Source: Lentisalinibacter sp035655155 (lineage in GTDB: Bacteria; Pseudomonadota; Gammaproteobacteria; Steroidobacterales; Woeseiaceae). Taken from it: 24,390 nt of DNA. How positions within the stretch are numbered: position 1 is the first letter of the stretch; the number at the start of each line of letters is the position of its first letter. Made by a program: the position numbers and the translations under genes. The notes under the pieces were generated by a model, which was given only the letters and a program-made list of their open reading frames with translations, did no database searches and was not told the DNA's origin. The stretch is from positions 1 through 24,390 of the forward strand of contig DASRVH010000162.1 in assembly GCA_035655155.1 (NCBI GenBank), read 5' to 3'. Positions 1 to 9,976 of the stretch are shown piece after piece.

Positions 1-1
1 G

Positions 2-925
2 GCCGTCTCGGTGGCCATGCGGGGCCAGCCGCTGCGCGAGTTCCGCACGCCGGACGGCGAGATCGGCGTGCGGCTGGCCTTCCGCGAGGACGACCGGCAG
101 ACCATGGAACAGCTCGCCAACGTGACCATCATGGCGCCGTCGGGCGAGCGTGTGCTGCTGGGTGCGGTCGCCGATCTGCACGAGCGCACCGGGCCGCGCC
201 AGATCCGCCGTACCGACCGCAAGACCTCGGTGAAGATCTCGGGCTCCATCGACACCGACAGCTCGCTCTCGGAGGTGCGGCCGGTGGTGCAGCAGCTGAT
301 GGACCAGATCGACTACCCGCCCGGCTACGGCTGGAGTTTCGGCGCGGGGGTCGACCGCAGCGACGAGACCCGGCAACTGCTCATGCAGAACATCCTGCTC
401 GGCGTCGCGCTCATCTTCATCGTGATGGCGGCGCTGTTCGAGTCCGTGCTCTACCCGGTCTCGATCATGATCTCGCTGATCTACTCGATCACCGGCGTGA
501 TCTGGTTCCTGGCCCTCACCGGCACCACCATGAGCTTCATGGCCATGATCGGCATCATGATCCTGATCGGCATCGTCGTGAACAACGGCATCGTGCTGGT
601 GGACCACATCAACAACCTGCGCCGGCAGGGCATGCCCCGGGAGCAGGCCGTGCTGGAAGGCGCCCGGGACCGGCTGCGCCCCATCCTGATGACCGTGGCC
701 ACCACCATCCTCGGCCTCCTGCCGCTGGCCATCTCGACCACCAAGATCGGCGGCGACGGCCCGTCCTATTTCCCGATGGCGCGGGCGATCATCGGCGGAC
801 TGGCGTTCTCCACGATTACGTCGCTGCTGCTGGTGCCGCTGGTCTACGTGAGCCTGGACCGGGCCCGGAACTGGGTGGGGCGCGTGCGTCAGTACGCGCG
901 CGCCGGTGCTTCGGCCGCCGCGTGA
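2..925 (+). CDS. RND efflux permease, C-terminal part (5' end outside window)
   Basis: The reading frame is open from base 2, so the gene begins before the window and only about 307 C-terminal residues are seen. RND permeases are inner-membrane proton/substrate antiporters that work with a periplasmic adaptor and an outer-membrane channel. The visible part starts in a periplasmic porter domain. It then runs into a run of hydrophobic helices beginning near 'LLMQNILLGVALIFIVMAAL', with the typical helix 'GIVVNNGIVLVDHINNLR' followed by 'GARDRLRPILMT', both hallmarks of the AcrB/CusA-type family. The end 'SLLLVPLVYVSLDRARN' is the usual last helix. The substrate cannot be told from this part. 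The gene converges on the next one, with 14 bases between the stop codons. Confidence 0.93.
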   Translation, partial: AVSVAMRGQPLREFRTPDGEIGVRLAFREDDRQTMEQLANVTIMAPSGERVLLGAVADLHERTGPRQIRRTDRKTSVKISGSIDTDSSLSEVRPVVQQLMDQIDYPPGYGWSFGAGVDRSDETRQLLMQNILLGVALIFIVMAALFESVLYPVSIMISLIYSITGVIWFLALTGTTMSFMAMIGIMILIGIVVNNGIVLVDHINNLRRQGMPREQAVLEGARDRLRPILMTVATTILGLLPLAISTTKIGGDGPSYFPMARAIIGGLAFSTITSLLLVPLVYVSLDRARNWVGRVRQYARAGASAAA

Positions 926-939
926 CACGGCGGCGGGAA

Positions 940-1974
940 TCAGGACAACAGCACGTCCGTGACGTGCCAGAACTCCTCCGCCAGCACGTTGACATCGGGC
1001 TCGTCGATGTCCGCCGACTCGCCGGGCGCATCCAGTGACTCCGGCAGCGGCATTGTGTCCGCCCGCCGCTCGTAGCGGGCGCGCTGGCTGAGGACCTGGG
1101 TGCGGCGGCGGACCTCGGCGGCGAATTCTGTCCCCGCCTCCGCTTCCTCCAGCGCCTTCAGGCGTGCGCTCAGCCGGGTGAGCAGCATGTCGCAGTCGCG
1201 CTCGCTGCCGTAGTCGATGCTGCCGGGCGTGCGCTCCATGGCGGAACGCGCCATCTCGGTGAAGCCGAATGCGGAGAAGTGCGCGTAAAGATACTCGGCC
1301 AGGGCGATCACCATGCAATTGACCAGCCGCCGCCCCTGCACACTCAGCCCGGGATAGTCGGGCGGCGTCGCCTTCTGCAGCCTGCCGTACTCCCGGGTGA
1401 GTTCGTCCGCCGCGGCGGCGATCTCCTCCAGCTCGGCCTCGATCGGCCCGCGCTCGGCGCGGATCGAGCGCCGCCGGAAGAAGTTCCAGAAGCCCGCCAG
1501 CGCCGCCGTCCGTTCGTCGATGTCGCCGAGCGCCGCCTCGAGTTCCCGCCGCCGCGCCCGCACCCGGTCCAGGCGTCCTGCCGCCTCGCGGCGCAGGGCC
1601 GTCTGCTCCGACGCCCAGGCCGCCAGCAGACGCTTTCGTTCACGCTCGGTGACCTGAGCGGCCATCTGGCCGGCGAACGTCTCCAGACGCGCGCGGCAAC
1701 GCTTCCAGATCCCGCGGATCTGGTAGAAGACCACGGCCCGGTTCGCGGCGGTGCGGTCGGCCAGCAGCTCCTCCAGCCCGTCGAGTTTCTGCTGCAGCCG
1801 GGCATTGCGCCCTTCCTGCACCTTGAGCTGATCCAGCAGCTCGAAGCGCTCCTTGCGCAGCCGCGAGTATTCCTTCTTCAGCTCCGCACGGTTCCAGTAC
1901 AGATGCAGGAGCTTGTCGTCGTCCTGCTCTCCCTGCGCATCCGCAGAACCGAAGAGATGTGCCAGTGCTGCCAT
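940..1974 (-). CDS. Coiled-coil protein of unknown function
   Basis: I do not recognise this 344-residue protein. I chose the ATG at 1974 because AAGGG lies 7 bases upstream and the sequence further upstream reads like non-coding DNA. Residues 28-75 and about 105-200 are charged, Leu/Ala/Arg/Glu-rich and heptad-like, indicating two long coiled coils. A short aromatic-basic segment, 'GFWNFFRRRSIR' (161-172), breaks the second. A more hydrophobic, globular-looking part (about 205-270, 'RRLVNCMVIALAEYLYAHFS') follows, and the tail (310-344) is acidic. There is no signal peptide or convincing transmembrane helix, so it is probably cytoplasmic. A structural or scaffolding role would be a guess. 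It faces the RND gene and has a 158-base gap upstream. Confidence 0.75.
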   Translation of the reverse strand: MAALAHLFGSADAQGEQDDDKLLHLYWNRAELKKEYSRLRKERFELLDQLKVQEGRNARLQQKLDGLEELLADRTAANRAVVFYQIRGIWKRCRARLETFAGQMAAQVTERERKRLLAAWASEQTALRREAAGRLDRVRARRRELEAALGDIDERTAALAGFWNFFRRRSIRAERGPIEAELEEIAAAADELTREYGRLQKATPPDYPGLSVQGRRLVNCMVIALAEYLYAHFSAFGFTEMARSAMERTPGSIDYGSERDCDMLLTRLSARLKALEEAEAGTEFAAEVRRRTQVLSQRARYERRADTMPLPESLDAPGESADIDEPDVNVLAEEFWHVTDVLLS

Positions 1975-2099
1975 AGCCGGGCCCTTGACATAATCGGGAC
2001 CCGCGCCGCCGTTCGGGAAGCGGGAACCGTTCCGATAGGGCGCATGCTGGCACCATCCTCGCGCCGGTACCATGACCGGATCGACACTTTCGGAGGGGC

Positions 2100-2114
2100 G
2101 GGAGCGACGCTCCC
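2100..2114. other. Short GC-rich inverted repeat in the 1975-2132 gap
   Basis: GGGAGC and GCTCCC are separated by three bases, giving a 6-bp stem just downstream of the DUF1249 stop codon. No T-run follows on either strand, so it is at best a weak or Rho-assisted 3' hairpin for the DUF1249 transcript. Nothing else stands out in this gap. Confidence 0.3.
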
Positions 2115-2132
2115 GGGGCGGCGCCGGGGCGC

Positions 2133-2600
2133 TCAGTCGGTGCGGCGGTCTGTCGGGAACGCGTGGCCCCGGTCGAGGCAGTACTCCAGCCACTTGTTCA
2201 GCATCACGTTGCGCGCCCAGCGGCTGTCGAGTTCGCGGCGGAATTCGCTGGCGAGGCGCCGGAACAGCTCATGGTGGTGCTGATCGGCGAGATGCATGGC
2301 CTCGGCAAGGCAGCCGTCGAAGTACACCCGCACCGTGAGATCGGGGTCTGCGATGCTGCCGCCCGCCTCCTCGAAGCGGTAGGTCATGGCGAGCGTCGAG
2401 GTATAGGGCGTGCGTTCCAGCACGCTCAGATGCAGGTCGCAGTCGCCGCCCACCCGGGAGACGTGCCCGCCCTTCATGGCGCGCAGCGTCGGCGCCATGC
2501 GGAGCAGGCGCAGGTAGTTGCTCTCGTAGAGGGTCATCAGGCCGGCGAAGCTGCGCGGCCGCACGACGGTCTGCGGCAGTAAGAGGCTGTCGGCGATCAT
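2133..2600 (-). CDS. DUF1249 family protein (YqiB-like)
   Basis: This is a 155-residue cytoplasmic protein. The family signature can be followed: 'LMTLYESNYLRLLRM' near the N-terminus (E. coli YqiB has an equivalent 'MMRLCEMNFSQLRRL'), 'LERTPYTSTLAMTY', 'DPDLTVRVYFDGCLAEAMHL', and the C-terminal 'NKWLEYCLDRGHA' matching YqiB's 'ADWLRYCLAHGA'. The biochemical function of DUF1249 is unknown. The ATG at 2600 aligns best with family N-termini; an in-frame GTG at 2618 would add six residues. No Shine-Dalgarno sequence precedes the ATG and a strong -10-like box lies six bases upstream, so the mRNA may be leaderless. In E. coli yqiB sits by cpdA and nudF, which are absent here. Confidence 0.9.
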   Translation of the reverse strand: MIADSLLLPQTVVRPRSFAGLMTLYESNYLRLLRMAPTLRAMKGGHVSRVGGDCDLHLSVLERTPYTSTLAMTYRFEEAGGSIADPDLTVRVYFDGCLAEAMHLADQHHHELFRRLASEFRRELDSRWARNVMLNKWLEYCLDRGHAFPTDRRTD

Positions 2601-2606
2601 GGGCGG

Positions 2607-2615
2607 AATATAGCA
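2607..2615 (-). promoter_or_regulatory. Extended -10 promoter element for the DUF1249 gene
   Basis: On the minus strand the sequence reads TGC-TATATT, an extended -10 box (TGn plus 5/6 of TATAAT). It ends six bases before the ATG at 2600. No good -35 box lies 16-18 bases upstream, which is normal for extended -10 promoters. A start point about 7 bases downstream would fall on or beside the start codon. Confidence 0.45.
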
Positions 2616-2688
2616 CACGGCAGGCGGGCTACTGCCGACCCAGAAAAGACCGTAAAAATCAAGGTTTACGTGTGGCGCAAGCCGTGCT

Positions 2689-3513
2689 TCAGGGGCGCGT
2701 GCGGCGCTCCAGTCCGGTGCTGTCGAGGATGCGGCTGGAGATCTCCTCGATGGAGAATTCGGTGGTGTCGATGTGAGGGATGTTGTAGCGGCGGAAGAGC
2801 TTCTCCGCCTCGCGCAGCTCGTAGCGCACCTGCTGGGCGCTGGAATAGCGGCCGCGGGAGCGGCGCTCGCGGCGGATCTGCTGCAGGCGGGCGGGCGCGA
2901 TGGTGAGCCCGAACAGCTTGCTCCGGTGCCTCAGCAGCGTTGCGGGCAGCTCGCCGCTCTCGAACTCCTCCTCGGTCAGCGGGAAGTTGGCGGCGAATAC
3001 GCCGTACTGCAGGGCGAGGTACAGGCAGGTGGGTGTCTTGCCGGAGCGGGACACGCCGACCAGAATCACGTCGGCCTGCTCGTAGTTGCGAACCGTCGCG
3101 CCGTCGTCGTTGGCGAGCGCGAAGTTGGTCGCCTCGATGCGCTTCATGTAGACATTGGGGTCGGATACGCCGTGAGCCTTGCCCGCCGAATGAGACGATT
3201 CCTGCTCCAGTTCCTCTTCCAGTTCGCCGAGAAAGGCATCGAAAATATCGAGATACAGCCCCTCCGAACCCTGTATGATGCGGCGCAGATCATCGTGTAC
3301 GAGAGTGCTGAACACGATCGGCCGGATGGCCTCCCGCCGGGCGGCATCGTTGATTTTTTTCAGCGCAGCCAGTGCCTTGTCATCATTATCGATAAATGGC
3401 AAAGTCACCTGCCGGAAATCCTGGCTGTCGAATTGGGTGAGCAGGCTGTGACCCAGCGTCTCGGCCGTGACACCGGTCTGGTCGGACAGAAAAAAGACGG
3501 TTCTTTGGCCCAT
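2689..3513 (-). CDS. ppsR: PEP synthase regulatory protein (kinase/pyrophosphorylase, DUF299)
   Basis: The 274-residue product belongs to the PSRP/DUF299 family. These bifunctional enzymes switch PEP synthase off by ADP-dependent phosphorylation of an active-site threonine, and switch it back on by Pi-dependent pyrophosphorylation. The N-terminus 'RTVFFLSDQTGVTAETLGHS' is characteristic. A P-loop 'GVSRSGKT' occupies residues 153-160 and is followed by 'TPTCLYLA'. The length matches the family (about 270-280). The ATG at 3513 was chosen because the protein then begins exactly where family members do, although the open frame continues upstream. The gene is divergent from ppsA, its target, with 80 bases between the starts, so the two are probably co-regulated from a shared region. 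Confidence 0.96.
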   Translation of the reverse strand: MGQRTVFFLSDQTGVTAETLGHSLLTQFDSQDFRQVTLPFIDNDDKALAALKKINDAARREAIRPIVFSTLVHDDLRRIIQGSEGLYLDIFDAFLGELEEELEQESSHSAGKAHGVSDPNVYMKRIEATNFALANDDGATVRNYEQADVILVGVSRSGKTPTCLYLALQYGVFAANFPLTEEEFESGELPATLLRHRSKLFGLTIAPARLQQIRRERRSRGRYSSAQQVRYELREAEKLFRRYNIPHIDTTEFSIEEISSRILDSTGLERRTRP

Positions 3514-3593
3514 GGGTGGATCCGTGGCGCGAGGTTCGTAGCGAGCGTCGTTGGATTGTGCACGTTCGGGTCGATAACACAAGGGAGTCGACT

Positions 3594-5957
<2,364 letters not shown>

Positions 5958-5972
5958 CGCCGGCCTGGATTC

Positions 5973-6674
5973 TCAGAAGCTGTCGCTCCAGCGCGAACGC
6001 TTGCGCCAGCGGATCCTGGGCACGATGATGCCCACCAGCACGCCGGCCAGCAGCACGGCGGCACCGGCAATGAACCAGTCCCGATTACGCCGGCTGGCAA
6101 GCTCCCCGTTTTCCTGCTGCAGGGCTGCGATCTGCACCTCCGCCGTGGAGAGCTGCTCGCGCAGCGCGTTGTTCTCCGCATTGATGGCCAGCACGTTGGA
6201 GGCCGTCCGCCTGATCTCCGCGAGTTCCGCCTCGAGCTGCTTGTTCTCCGCCTCCAGCGTCCGGATGCGGGCCTCGGCCTCCTGCTTGGCCCGCGTGAGG
6301 TCGTCGAGCTGCGCGCCCAGGTCACCGCTCTGATTGCGGATGGTCTCCAGCCGCTGACGCATGGCGGCGAGCTGATCCCGCGCCGCCGGTTCCGTCATCA
6401 GGTAACGGCTGATCACCCAGCCTTCGGTCCCGCCGAGCGTACGCACCCGGGTATAGCCGCTCTCCGGATCCTGCTCCAGCATCTCGAGCTGGGTGCCGCT
6501 CTCCAGCATGCGGATGATCTGGTTGGCCGTACTCGGCCCCGTCCTGAGCGTGATCTCGAACTCGTCGGAGACGTAGCGGGTCTGCGCCGCGACGCTCTGC
6601 GCCAGCACTGCGAGCAGCAGTGCCGCCAAGAAAGGCATCTTGTTAAGGAGTGTATTCAAGTTCCTGAAACCCAA
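5973..6674 (-). CDS. SH3-domain envelope protein with coiled coil and C-terminal TM helix (YgiM/TIGR04211-like)
   Basis: This is a 233-residue exported protein. An N-terminal signal sequence ('FLAALLLAVLAQSVAAQ') leads into a bacterial SH3 domain (about 32-92: 'YVSDEFEITLRTGPSTANQI', 'GYTRVRTLGGTEGWVISRYL'). A long coiled coil follows (about 97-190), then a TM helix ('WFIAGAAVLLAGVLVGIIV', about 200-218) and a basic tail. This layout is that of the YgiM/TIGR04211 family, whose SH3 domain is thought to sit in the periplasm; its exact role is unknown. The start is uncertain: TTG at 6674 has GGGAG 9 bases upstream, while ATG at 6638 gives a shorter but still valid signal peptide and lacks a clear ribosome binding site. 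It converges on ppsA, 15 bases away. Confidence 0.88.
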   Translation of the reverse strand: MGFRNLNTLLNKMPFLAALLLAVLAQSVAAQTRYVSDEFEITLRTGPSTANQIIRMLESGTQLEMLEQDPESGYTRVRTLGGTEGWVISRYLMTEPAARDQLAAMRQRLETIRNQSGDLGAQLDDLTRAKQEAEARIRTLEAENKQLEAELAEIRRTASNVLAINAENNALREQLSTAEVQIAALQQENGELASRRNRDWFIAGAAVLLAGVLVGIIVPRIRWRKRSRWSDSF

Positions 6675-6682
6675 GTCGAATT

Positions 6683-6698
6683 GCTCCCGACCGGGAGC
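6683..6698 (-). promoter_or_regulatory. Perfect hairpin covering the SH3-gene ribosome binding site
   Basis: GCTCCC and GGGAGC flank a 4-base loop, so the minus-strand leader can form a perfect 6-bp GC stem. The GGGAG that would serve the TTG start at 6674 is the downstream arm of that stem. A TATAGT -10-like box lies just upstream at about 6709-6714. This arrangement could lower or regulate initiation at the TTG; that is inference. Confidence 0.4.
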
Positions 6699-6753
6699 AT
6701 CAGAGTTGACTATAAAGCAAGCCCGGAGCCGGTGCCAGCCGTCCCTCGCCCCA

Positions 6754-7362
6754 TCAGCCGGCCGCAGCCCGACGCCAGATCAGCAGCAGGTTATTGGCCG
6801 GCATAGCATATTCTGCCTCCCGCTCGAGCCCGTGCCGGGCGGCCTCGGCGTGCACGTCGTCGAGGTCCCGGATGCCCATTGCGGGGTCCCTCCCGCGCAA
6901 TTCCCGGTCGAAGCGCCGGTTGCTCTCGCTGGTGTGGCTCCCGCCCCGCGAGAAGGGGCCGTAGACCAGCAGCAGGCCGTCCGGCGCGAGGACGCGCGCG
7001 ACGCCCGCGAGCATGGCGCAGACCGCCGCCCAGCCCATGATATGGGCCGTGTTGGCGGCGTAGACGGCATCGAAGGGGCCGTCCGGCCAGTCGTCCCGCA
7101 ACACGTCGAGAGCCACGGGCGGCGGCAGCGGCGGTGCGTCGGGCACCTGCAGTCCGGCGGCCAGCGACGGTAGATTCGGCGCCATGTCGCTGGCCTGCCA
7201 TCGGACCTCGGGCAGTTCGGAGGCGAAATAGCGCGCGTGCTGACCCGTGCCGGCGCCTATCTCCAACACCCGGCAGCCGGGCTCGAGGTGGCGGCGCAAC
7301 ACCGAGAGAATCGGCCGTCGGTTGCGCTCGGCCGCCGGCGAGAAAGGGGGTTCCACGGTCAT
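6754..7362 (-). CDS. DUF938 class I SAM-dependent methyltransferase-like protein
   Basis: The 202-residue protein has the DUF938 start ('PFSPAAERNRRPILSVLR'), a SAM-binding motif I 'VLEIGAGTGQHARYFA' (residues 33-48), an acidic motif II region ('WQASDMAPNL') and 'DAVYAANTAHIMGW' with 'GLLLVYGPFSRGG'. These place it in the Rossmann-fold methyltransferases. The substrate of this family is not known to me. Its ATG lies 6 bases downstream of the orn stop codon, so it is the second gene of an orn operon. Confidence 0.92.
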   Translation of the reverse strand: MTVEPPFSPAAERNRRPILSVLRRHLEPGCRVLEIGAGTGQHARYFASELPEVRWQASDMAPNLPSLAAGLQVPDAPPLPPPVALDVLRDDWPDGPFDAVYAANTAHIMGWAAVCAMLAGVARVLAPDGLLLVYGPFSRGGSHTSESNRRFDRELRGRDPAMGIRDLDDVHAEAARHGLEREAEYAMPANNLLLIWRRAAAG

Positions 7363-7368
7363 GCGGCG

Positions 7369-7950
7369 TCAGCCGGTCTGCATCGCCGCCACGGAGAACA
7401 GGTGCTCGCGGTAATGACGCAGTTCGGCGATGGAATCGCGGATATCGTCCATCGCGCGATGGCTCGACTCCTTGCTGAAGCCGGCGGCGACCGGCGGCGC
7501 CCACAAGCTGGCCAGTATCTTCAGCGTGCTCACGTCCAGATTGCGGTAATGGAAGAACGCCTCCAGCTCGGGCATGCAGCGGGCGAGGAAACGCCGGTCC
7601 TGGCAGATGCTGTTGCCGCACATCGGGGAGGTGCCCGCCTCGACGTGCTGACGCAGGAAGGCGAGCGTCGCCTGCTCGGCCTGGGCTTCGGTCACCCGGC
7701 TCTCCGCGACCCGCTGCGTGAGCCCGGAGCCGCCGTGCTGGGTGCGATTCCATTCGTCCATGCGGGCCATCACCTCGTCCGGCTGATGGATGGCCAGCAC
7801 CGGACCTTCCGCGACCTCGTTGAGGTCCGCGTCCGTGACTATGGTGGCAATCTCGATGATCTGGTCGTTCACCGTATCGAGGCCCGTCATCTCCAGATCG
7901 ATCCAGATCAGATTCGCCCGGCTCTTCCCTGCCATTCTCTCGTCCGTCAT
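7369..7950 (-). CDS. orn: Oligoribonuclease
   Basis: Orn is a DnaQ-fold 3'-5' exonuclease that degrades RNA dinucleotides, including pGpG from c-di-GMP turnover. All catalytic DEDDh residues are visible: Asp18 and Glu20 in 'LIWIDLEMTGLD', Asp118 in 'CGNSICQDRRFL', and His164 and Asp169 in 'SSHRAMDDIRDS'. The product is 193 aa from the ATG at 7950 (GGAG three bases upstream), or 188 aa from a second ATG at 7935; E. coli Orn has 181. It is divergent from rsgA, the usual gammaproteobacterial order, and is followed by the DUF938 gene. Its role in clearing pGpG gives a possible link to the EAL-HDOD gene at 12641. Confidence 0.97.
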   Translation of the reverse strand: MTDERMAGKSRANLIWIDLEMTGLDTVNDQIIEIATIVTDADLNEVAEGPVLAIHQPDEVMARMDEWNRTQHGGSGLTQRVAESRVTEAQAEQATLAFLRQHVEAGTSPMCGNSICQDRRFLARCMPELEAFFHYRNLDVSTLKILASLWAPPVAAGFSKESSHRAMDDIRDSIAELRHYREHLFSVAAMQTG

Positions 7951-7980
7951 ACGCTCCGCCGTGCCGCAAGACTGCCCGGC

Positions 7981-7989
7981 AGTGTAGCA
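7981..7989 (-). promoter_or_regulatory. Extended -10 promoter element for orn
   Basis: The minus strand reads TGC-TACACT, an extended -10 box. A start about 7 bases downstream (near 7974) would give a leader of roughly 25 bases containing the GGAG before the orn ATG. No strong -35 box is seen. Confidence 0.45.
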
Positions 7990-8019
7990 GAGCGACGCAC
8001 GCGGCCGGACCGCACGGCC

Positions 8020-8025
8020 TATACT
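8020..8025 (+). promoter_or_regulatory. -10 box immediately before rsgA
   Basis: TATACT (5/6 match to TATAAT) ends six bases before the rsgA ATG at 8032, with no purine-rich ribosome binding site between. A normal start point would coincide with the ATG. The -35 region is not recognisable. Confidence 0.42.
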
Positions 8026-8031
8026 TCGCCC

Positions 8032-8952
8032 ATGACGAAGAAGCGAGCCAGCGACGCCTCGGCAGACCGCCTCCCCACCGTCACTGCAGCCCGCGGCCAC
8101 CGGCTGGAGCTGGAGTCGGACGACGGCCGGCGGCTGCCGGCACGCACCAAGGGCAAACGGCTGCGGGTGGTTTGCGGGGACCGCGTGGAGGCGGCGCAGA
8201 TCGCGGGCGAGGCGGACTGGCTGATCACCGCCGTCGCGCCGCGGGACAACGTGCTGGCCCGCATCGACAGCCGCGGGCGCCCGGAGACGCTGGCCGCGAA
8301 TCTCGACCAGCTGGTAGTGACCGCCGCGGTGCTGCCGGAACCCGACTTTTTCATCGTGGACCGTTATCTCTGTGCCGCCGAGCTGATGGGCATCGAGGCC
8401 GCCGTCGTCTTCAATAAAGTCGACCTGGCTCATGACGAGACCCCGGAGCTGGCCGTCTACGAGACGCTCCACTACCCGGTGCTGAGGGTCTCCGCCGAGG
8501 CCGGCGGCGGCGTGGGCGCTCTCACCGATCTGCTGGCCGGGCACGTCAGCATGCTGGTGGGCCAGTCCGGCGTCGGCAAGTCCTCCCTCATCAACGCCAT
8601 CGTCCCTGGTGCCGCGCAGCGCATCGCCGCGGTATCGGAGGCACGGCGGGAAGGCCGTCACACGACGGTGGCGGCGGAAATGATCAACCTGCCCCGCGGC
8701 GGGCGGCTGATCGACTCTCCCGGCGTGCGGGACTTCGCCCCGCACATCGCGGCGGACGTGGACGTGGGCGCCGGCTTCCGGGAGATCAGAGCCGCCTCGG
8801 CCGGATGCCGGTTCAACGATTGCCTGCACCGGGCCGAGCCGGGCTGCGCCGTGCGCGCCGCCGTGGAATCCGGCGCCATCAGCGAGCGGCGCTACACGAG
8901 CTATCGGCGGCTCTTGAACCTCACCCGCCAGTTGCGCCGGGACGACTACTGA
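8032..8952 (+). CDS. rsgA: Ribosome small-subunit biogenesis GTPase RsgA
   Basis: RsgA is a circularly permuted GTPase that checks late 30S maturation in the cytoplasm. The 306-residue product has an N-terminal OB-fold (about 15-70). The permuted GTPase motifs follow in order: G4 'NKVD' (128-131), G1 'GQSGVGKSS' (177-185), the switch region 'EGRHTTVA' (207-214) and G3 'DSPG' (228-231). A C-terminal zinc finger has Cys259, Cys264, His266 and Cys272. The ATG at 8032 gives the usual family N-terminus, although the frame is open far upstream. It is divergent from orn and converges on the HIT gene, with 7 bases between the stops. Confidence 0.97.
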   Translation: MTKKRASDASADRLPTVTAARGHRLELESDDGRRLPARTKGKRLRVVCGDRVEAAQIAGEADWLITAVAPRDNVLARIDSRGRPETLAANLDQLVVTAAVLPEPDFFIVDRYLCAAELMGIEAAVVFNKVDLAHDETPELAVYETLHYPVLRVSAEAGGGVGALTDLLAGHVSMLVGQSGVGKSSLINAIVPGAAQRIAAVSEARREGRHTTVAAEMINLPRGGRLIDSPGVRDFAPHIAADVDVGAGFREIRAASAGCRFNDCLHRAEPGCAVRAAVESGAISERRYTSYRRLLNLTRQLRRDDY

Positions 8953-8959
8953 GCGGCGC

Positions 8960-9322
8960 TCAGCCCGGCGGCCAGCCGAGTTTCCGTCCGGCCAGGAGAT
9001 GCAGGTGGATGTGGAAGACGCTCTGGCCGGCGCCCTCGTTGCAGTTCATCACCACCCGGTAACCGTCGTCGGCATGGCCCTCCTCGGCCGCCACGGACTT
9101 CGCGGCTCCGAAGAGTTCCCCCACCAGCGCATGATGCGCGGGATCGATGTCGTTGATGGTCGGGATGTGCTCCCGCGGGATGAACAGCACGTGGGTCGGC
9201 GCCTGCGGATTGATGTCCCGGAAGCCGATGACGGTGTCGGATTCGTAGACCGGATCGGCGGAGATTTCGCCGGCCGCGATCTTGCAGAAAAGGCAGTCCG
9301 GGTCTCTTTTGTCGTCGCTCAT
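8960..9322 (-). CDS. HIT family protein (HinT-like)
   Basis: This 120-residue protein is a histidine-triad nucleotide-binding protein that hydrolyses purine nucleotide phosphoramidates. The triad 'HIHLHLL' has His104, His106 and His108. 'DCLFCKIAAGEI' near the start carries the Cys pair common in HinT. 'RDINPQAPTHVLFIPREHI' and 'GAGQSVFHIHLHLLAGR' are family signatures. The ATG at 9322 has a strong AAGGAG 6 bases upstream. It is the last gene of the dnaX-ybaB-recR run, 44 bases after the recR stop, and may be co-transcribed with it. Confidence 0.96.
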   Translation of the reverse strand: MSDDKRDPDCLFCKIAAGEISADPVYESDTVIGFRDINPQAPTHVLFIPREHIPTINDIDPAHHALVGELFGAAKSVAAEEGHADDGYRVVMNCNEGAGQSVFHIHLHLLAGRKLGWPPG

Positions 9323-9366
9323 CTCGATCTCCTTCTTCTCTGACCGGGCCCCGACGGCCTCTTGGC

Positions 9367-9969
9367 TCAGGCGCCGATGGCGCGCCGGCCCGCGAAGGCG
9401 TGGGACAGGGTACCCCCGTCCACGTATTCCAGTTCGCCGCCGATGGGCACGCCGTGGGCGATGCGGCTGGCGCCGATGCCGCGGCGCGCCGCGAGTTCGG
9501 CCAGGTAGTGCGCCGTGGCATCGCCCTCCACCGTGGGATTGGTGGCGATGATGACCTCCTCCACGTCGCCCTCCTCGAGCAGGGACTCGAGGCGGCCGAG
9601 ACCGAGCTCCTCCGGGCCGATGCCGTCGAGCGGCGAGAGATGTCCCAGCAGCACGAAATACCGCCCACGGTAACCGGTATGGTCTTCTACGGCCATGACG
9701 TCGGCCGGCATCTCGACGATGCAGAGCTGGCTCGCGTCGCGGGAGGCATCCCGGCACACCGGGCAGACGGGCTCCTCGGCGAACATCCGGCAGCGCTCGC
9801 ACTTGCCGATGCCGGCCACTGCCTCCGCCAGCGCCGTCGACAGCCGGCCGGCCCCGTCCGGGTCGCGCTCCAGCAGATGGAAAGCCATGCGCTGCGCCGA
9901 CTTCTGCCCCACCCCGGGCAGGCAACGCAGCGTCTCGATGAGCTGGACCAGCAGCGGCGAATACACCAT
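9367..9969 (-). CDS. recR: Recombination mediator protein RecR
   Basis: RecR acts with RecF and RecO to load RecA at gaps. The 200-residue product (family about 200) has the N-terminal helix-hairpin-helix region ('LIETLRCLPGVGQKSAQRMA'), a C4 zinc finger with Cys57, Cys60, Cys69 and Cys72, a TOPRIM domain beginning near 'LCIVEMPADVMAVEDH', and the C-terminal 'IAHGVPIGGELEYVDGGTLS' motif. Its ATG is 7 bases after the ybaB stop and lacks a strong ribosome binding site, suggesting translational coupling to ybaB. Confidence 0.98.
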   Translation of the reverse strand: MVYSPLLVQLIETLRCLPGVGQKSAQRMAFHLLERDPDGAGRLSTALAEAVAGIGKCERCRMFAEEPVCPVCRDASRDASQLCIVEMPADVMAVEDHTGYRGRYFVLLGHLSPLDGIGPEELGLGRLESLLEEGDVEEVIIATNPTVEGDATAHYLAELAARRGIGASRIAHGVPIGGELEYVDGGTLSHAFAGRRAIGA

Positions 9970-9976
9970 GGGCGGA

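Noticed and set aside
1344..2056. Several overlapping frames over the coiled-coil gene region on both strands
   Set aside because: They are Arg/Ala/Pro-rich shadow frames. Only the 940-1974 minus frame has coherent heptads and a ribosome binding site.
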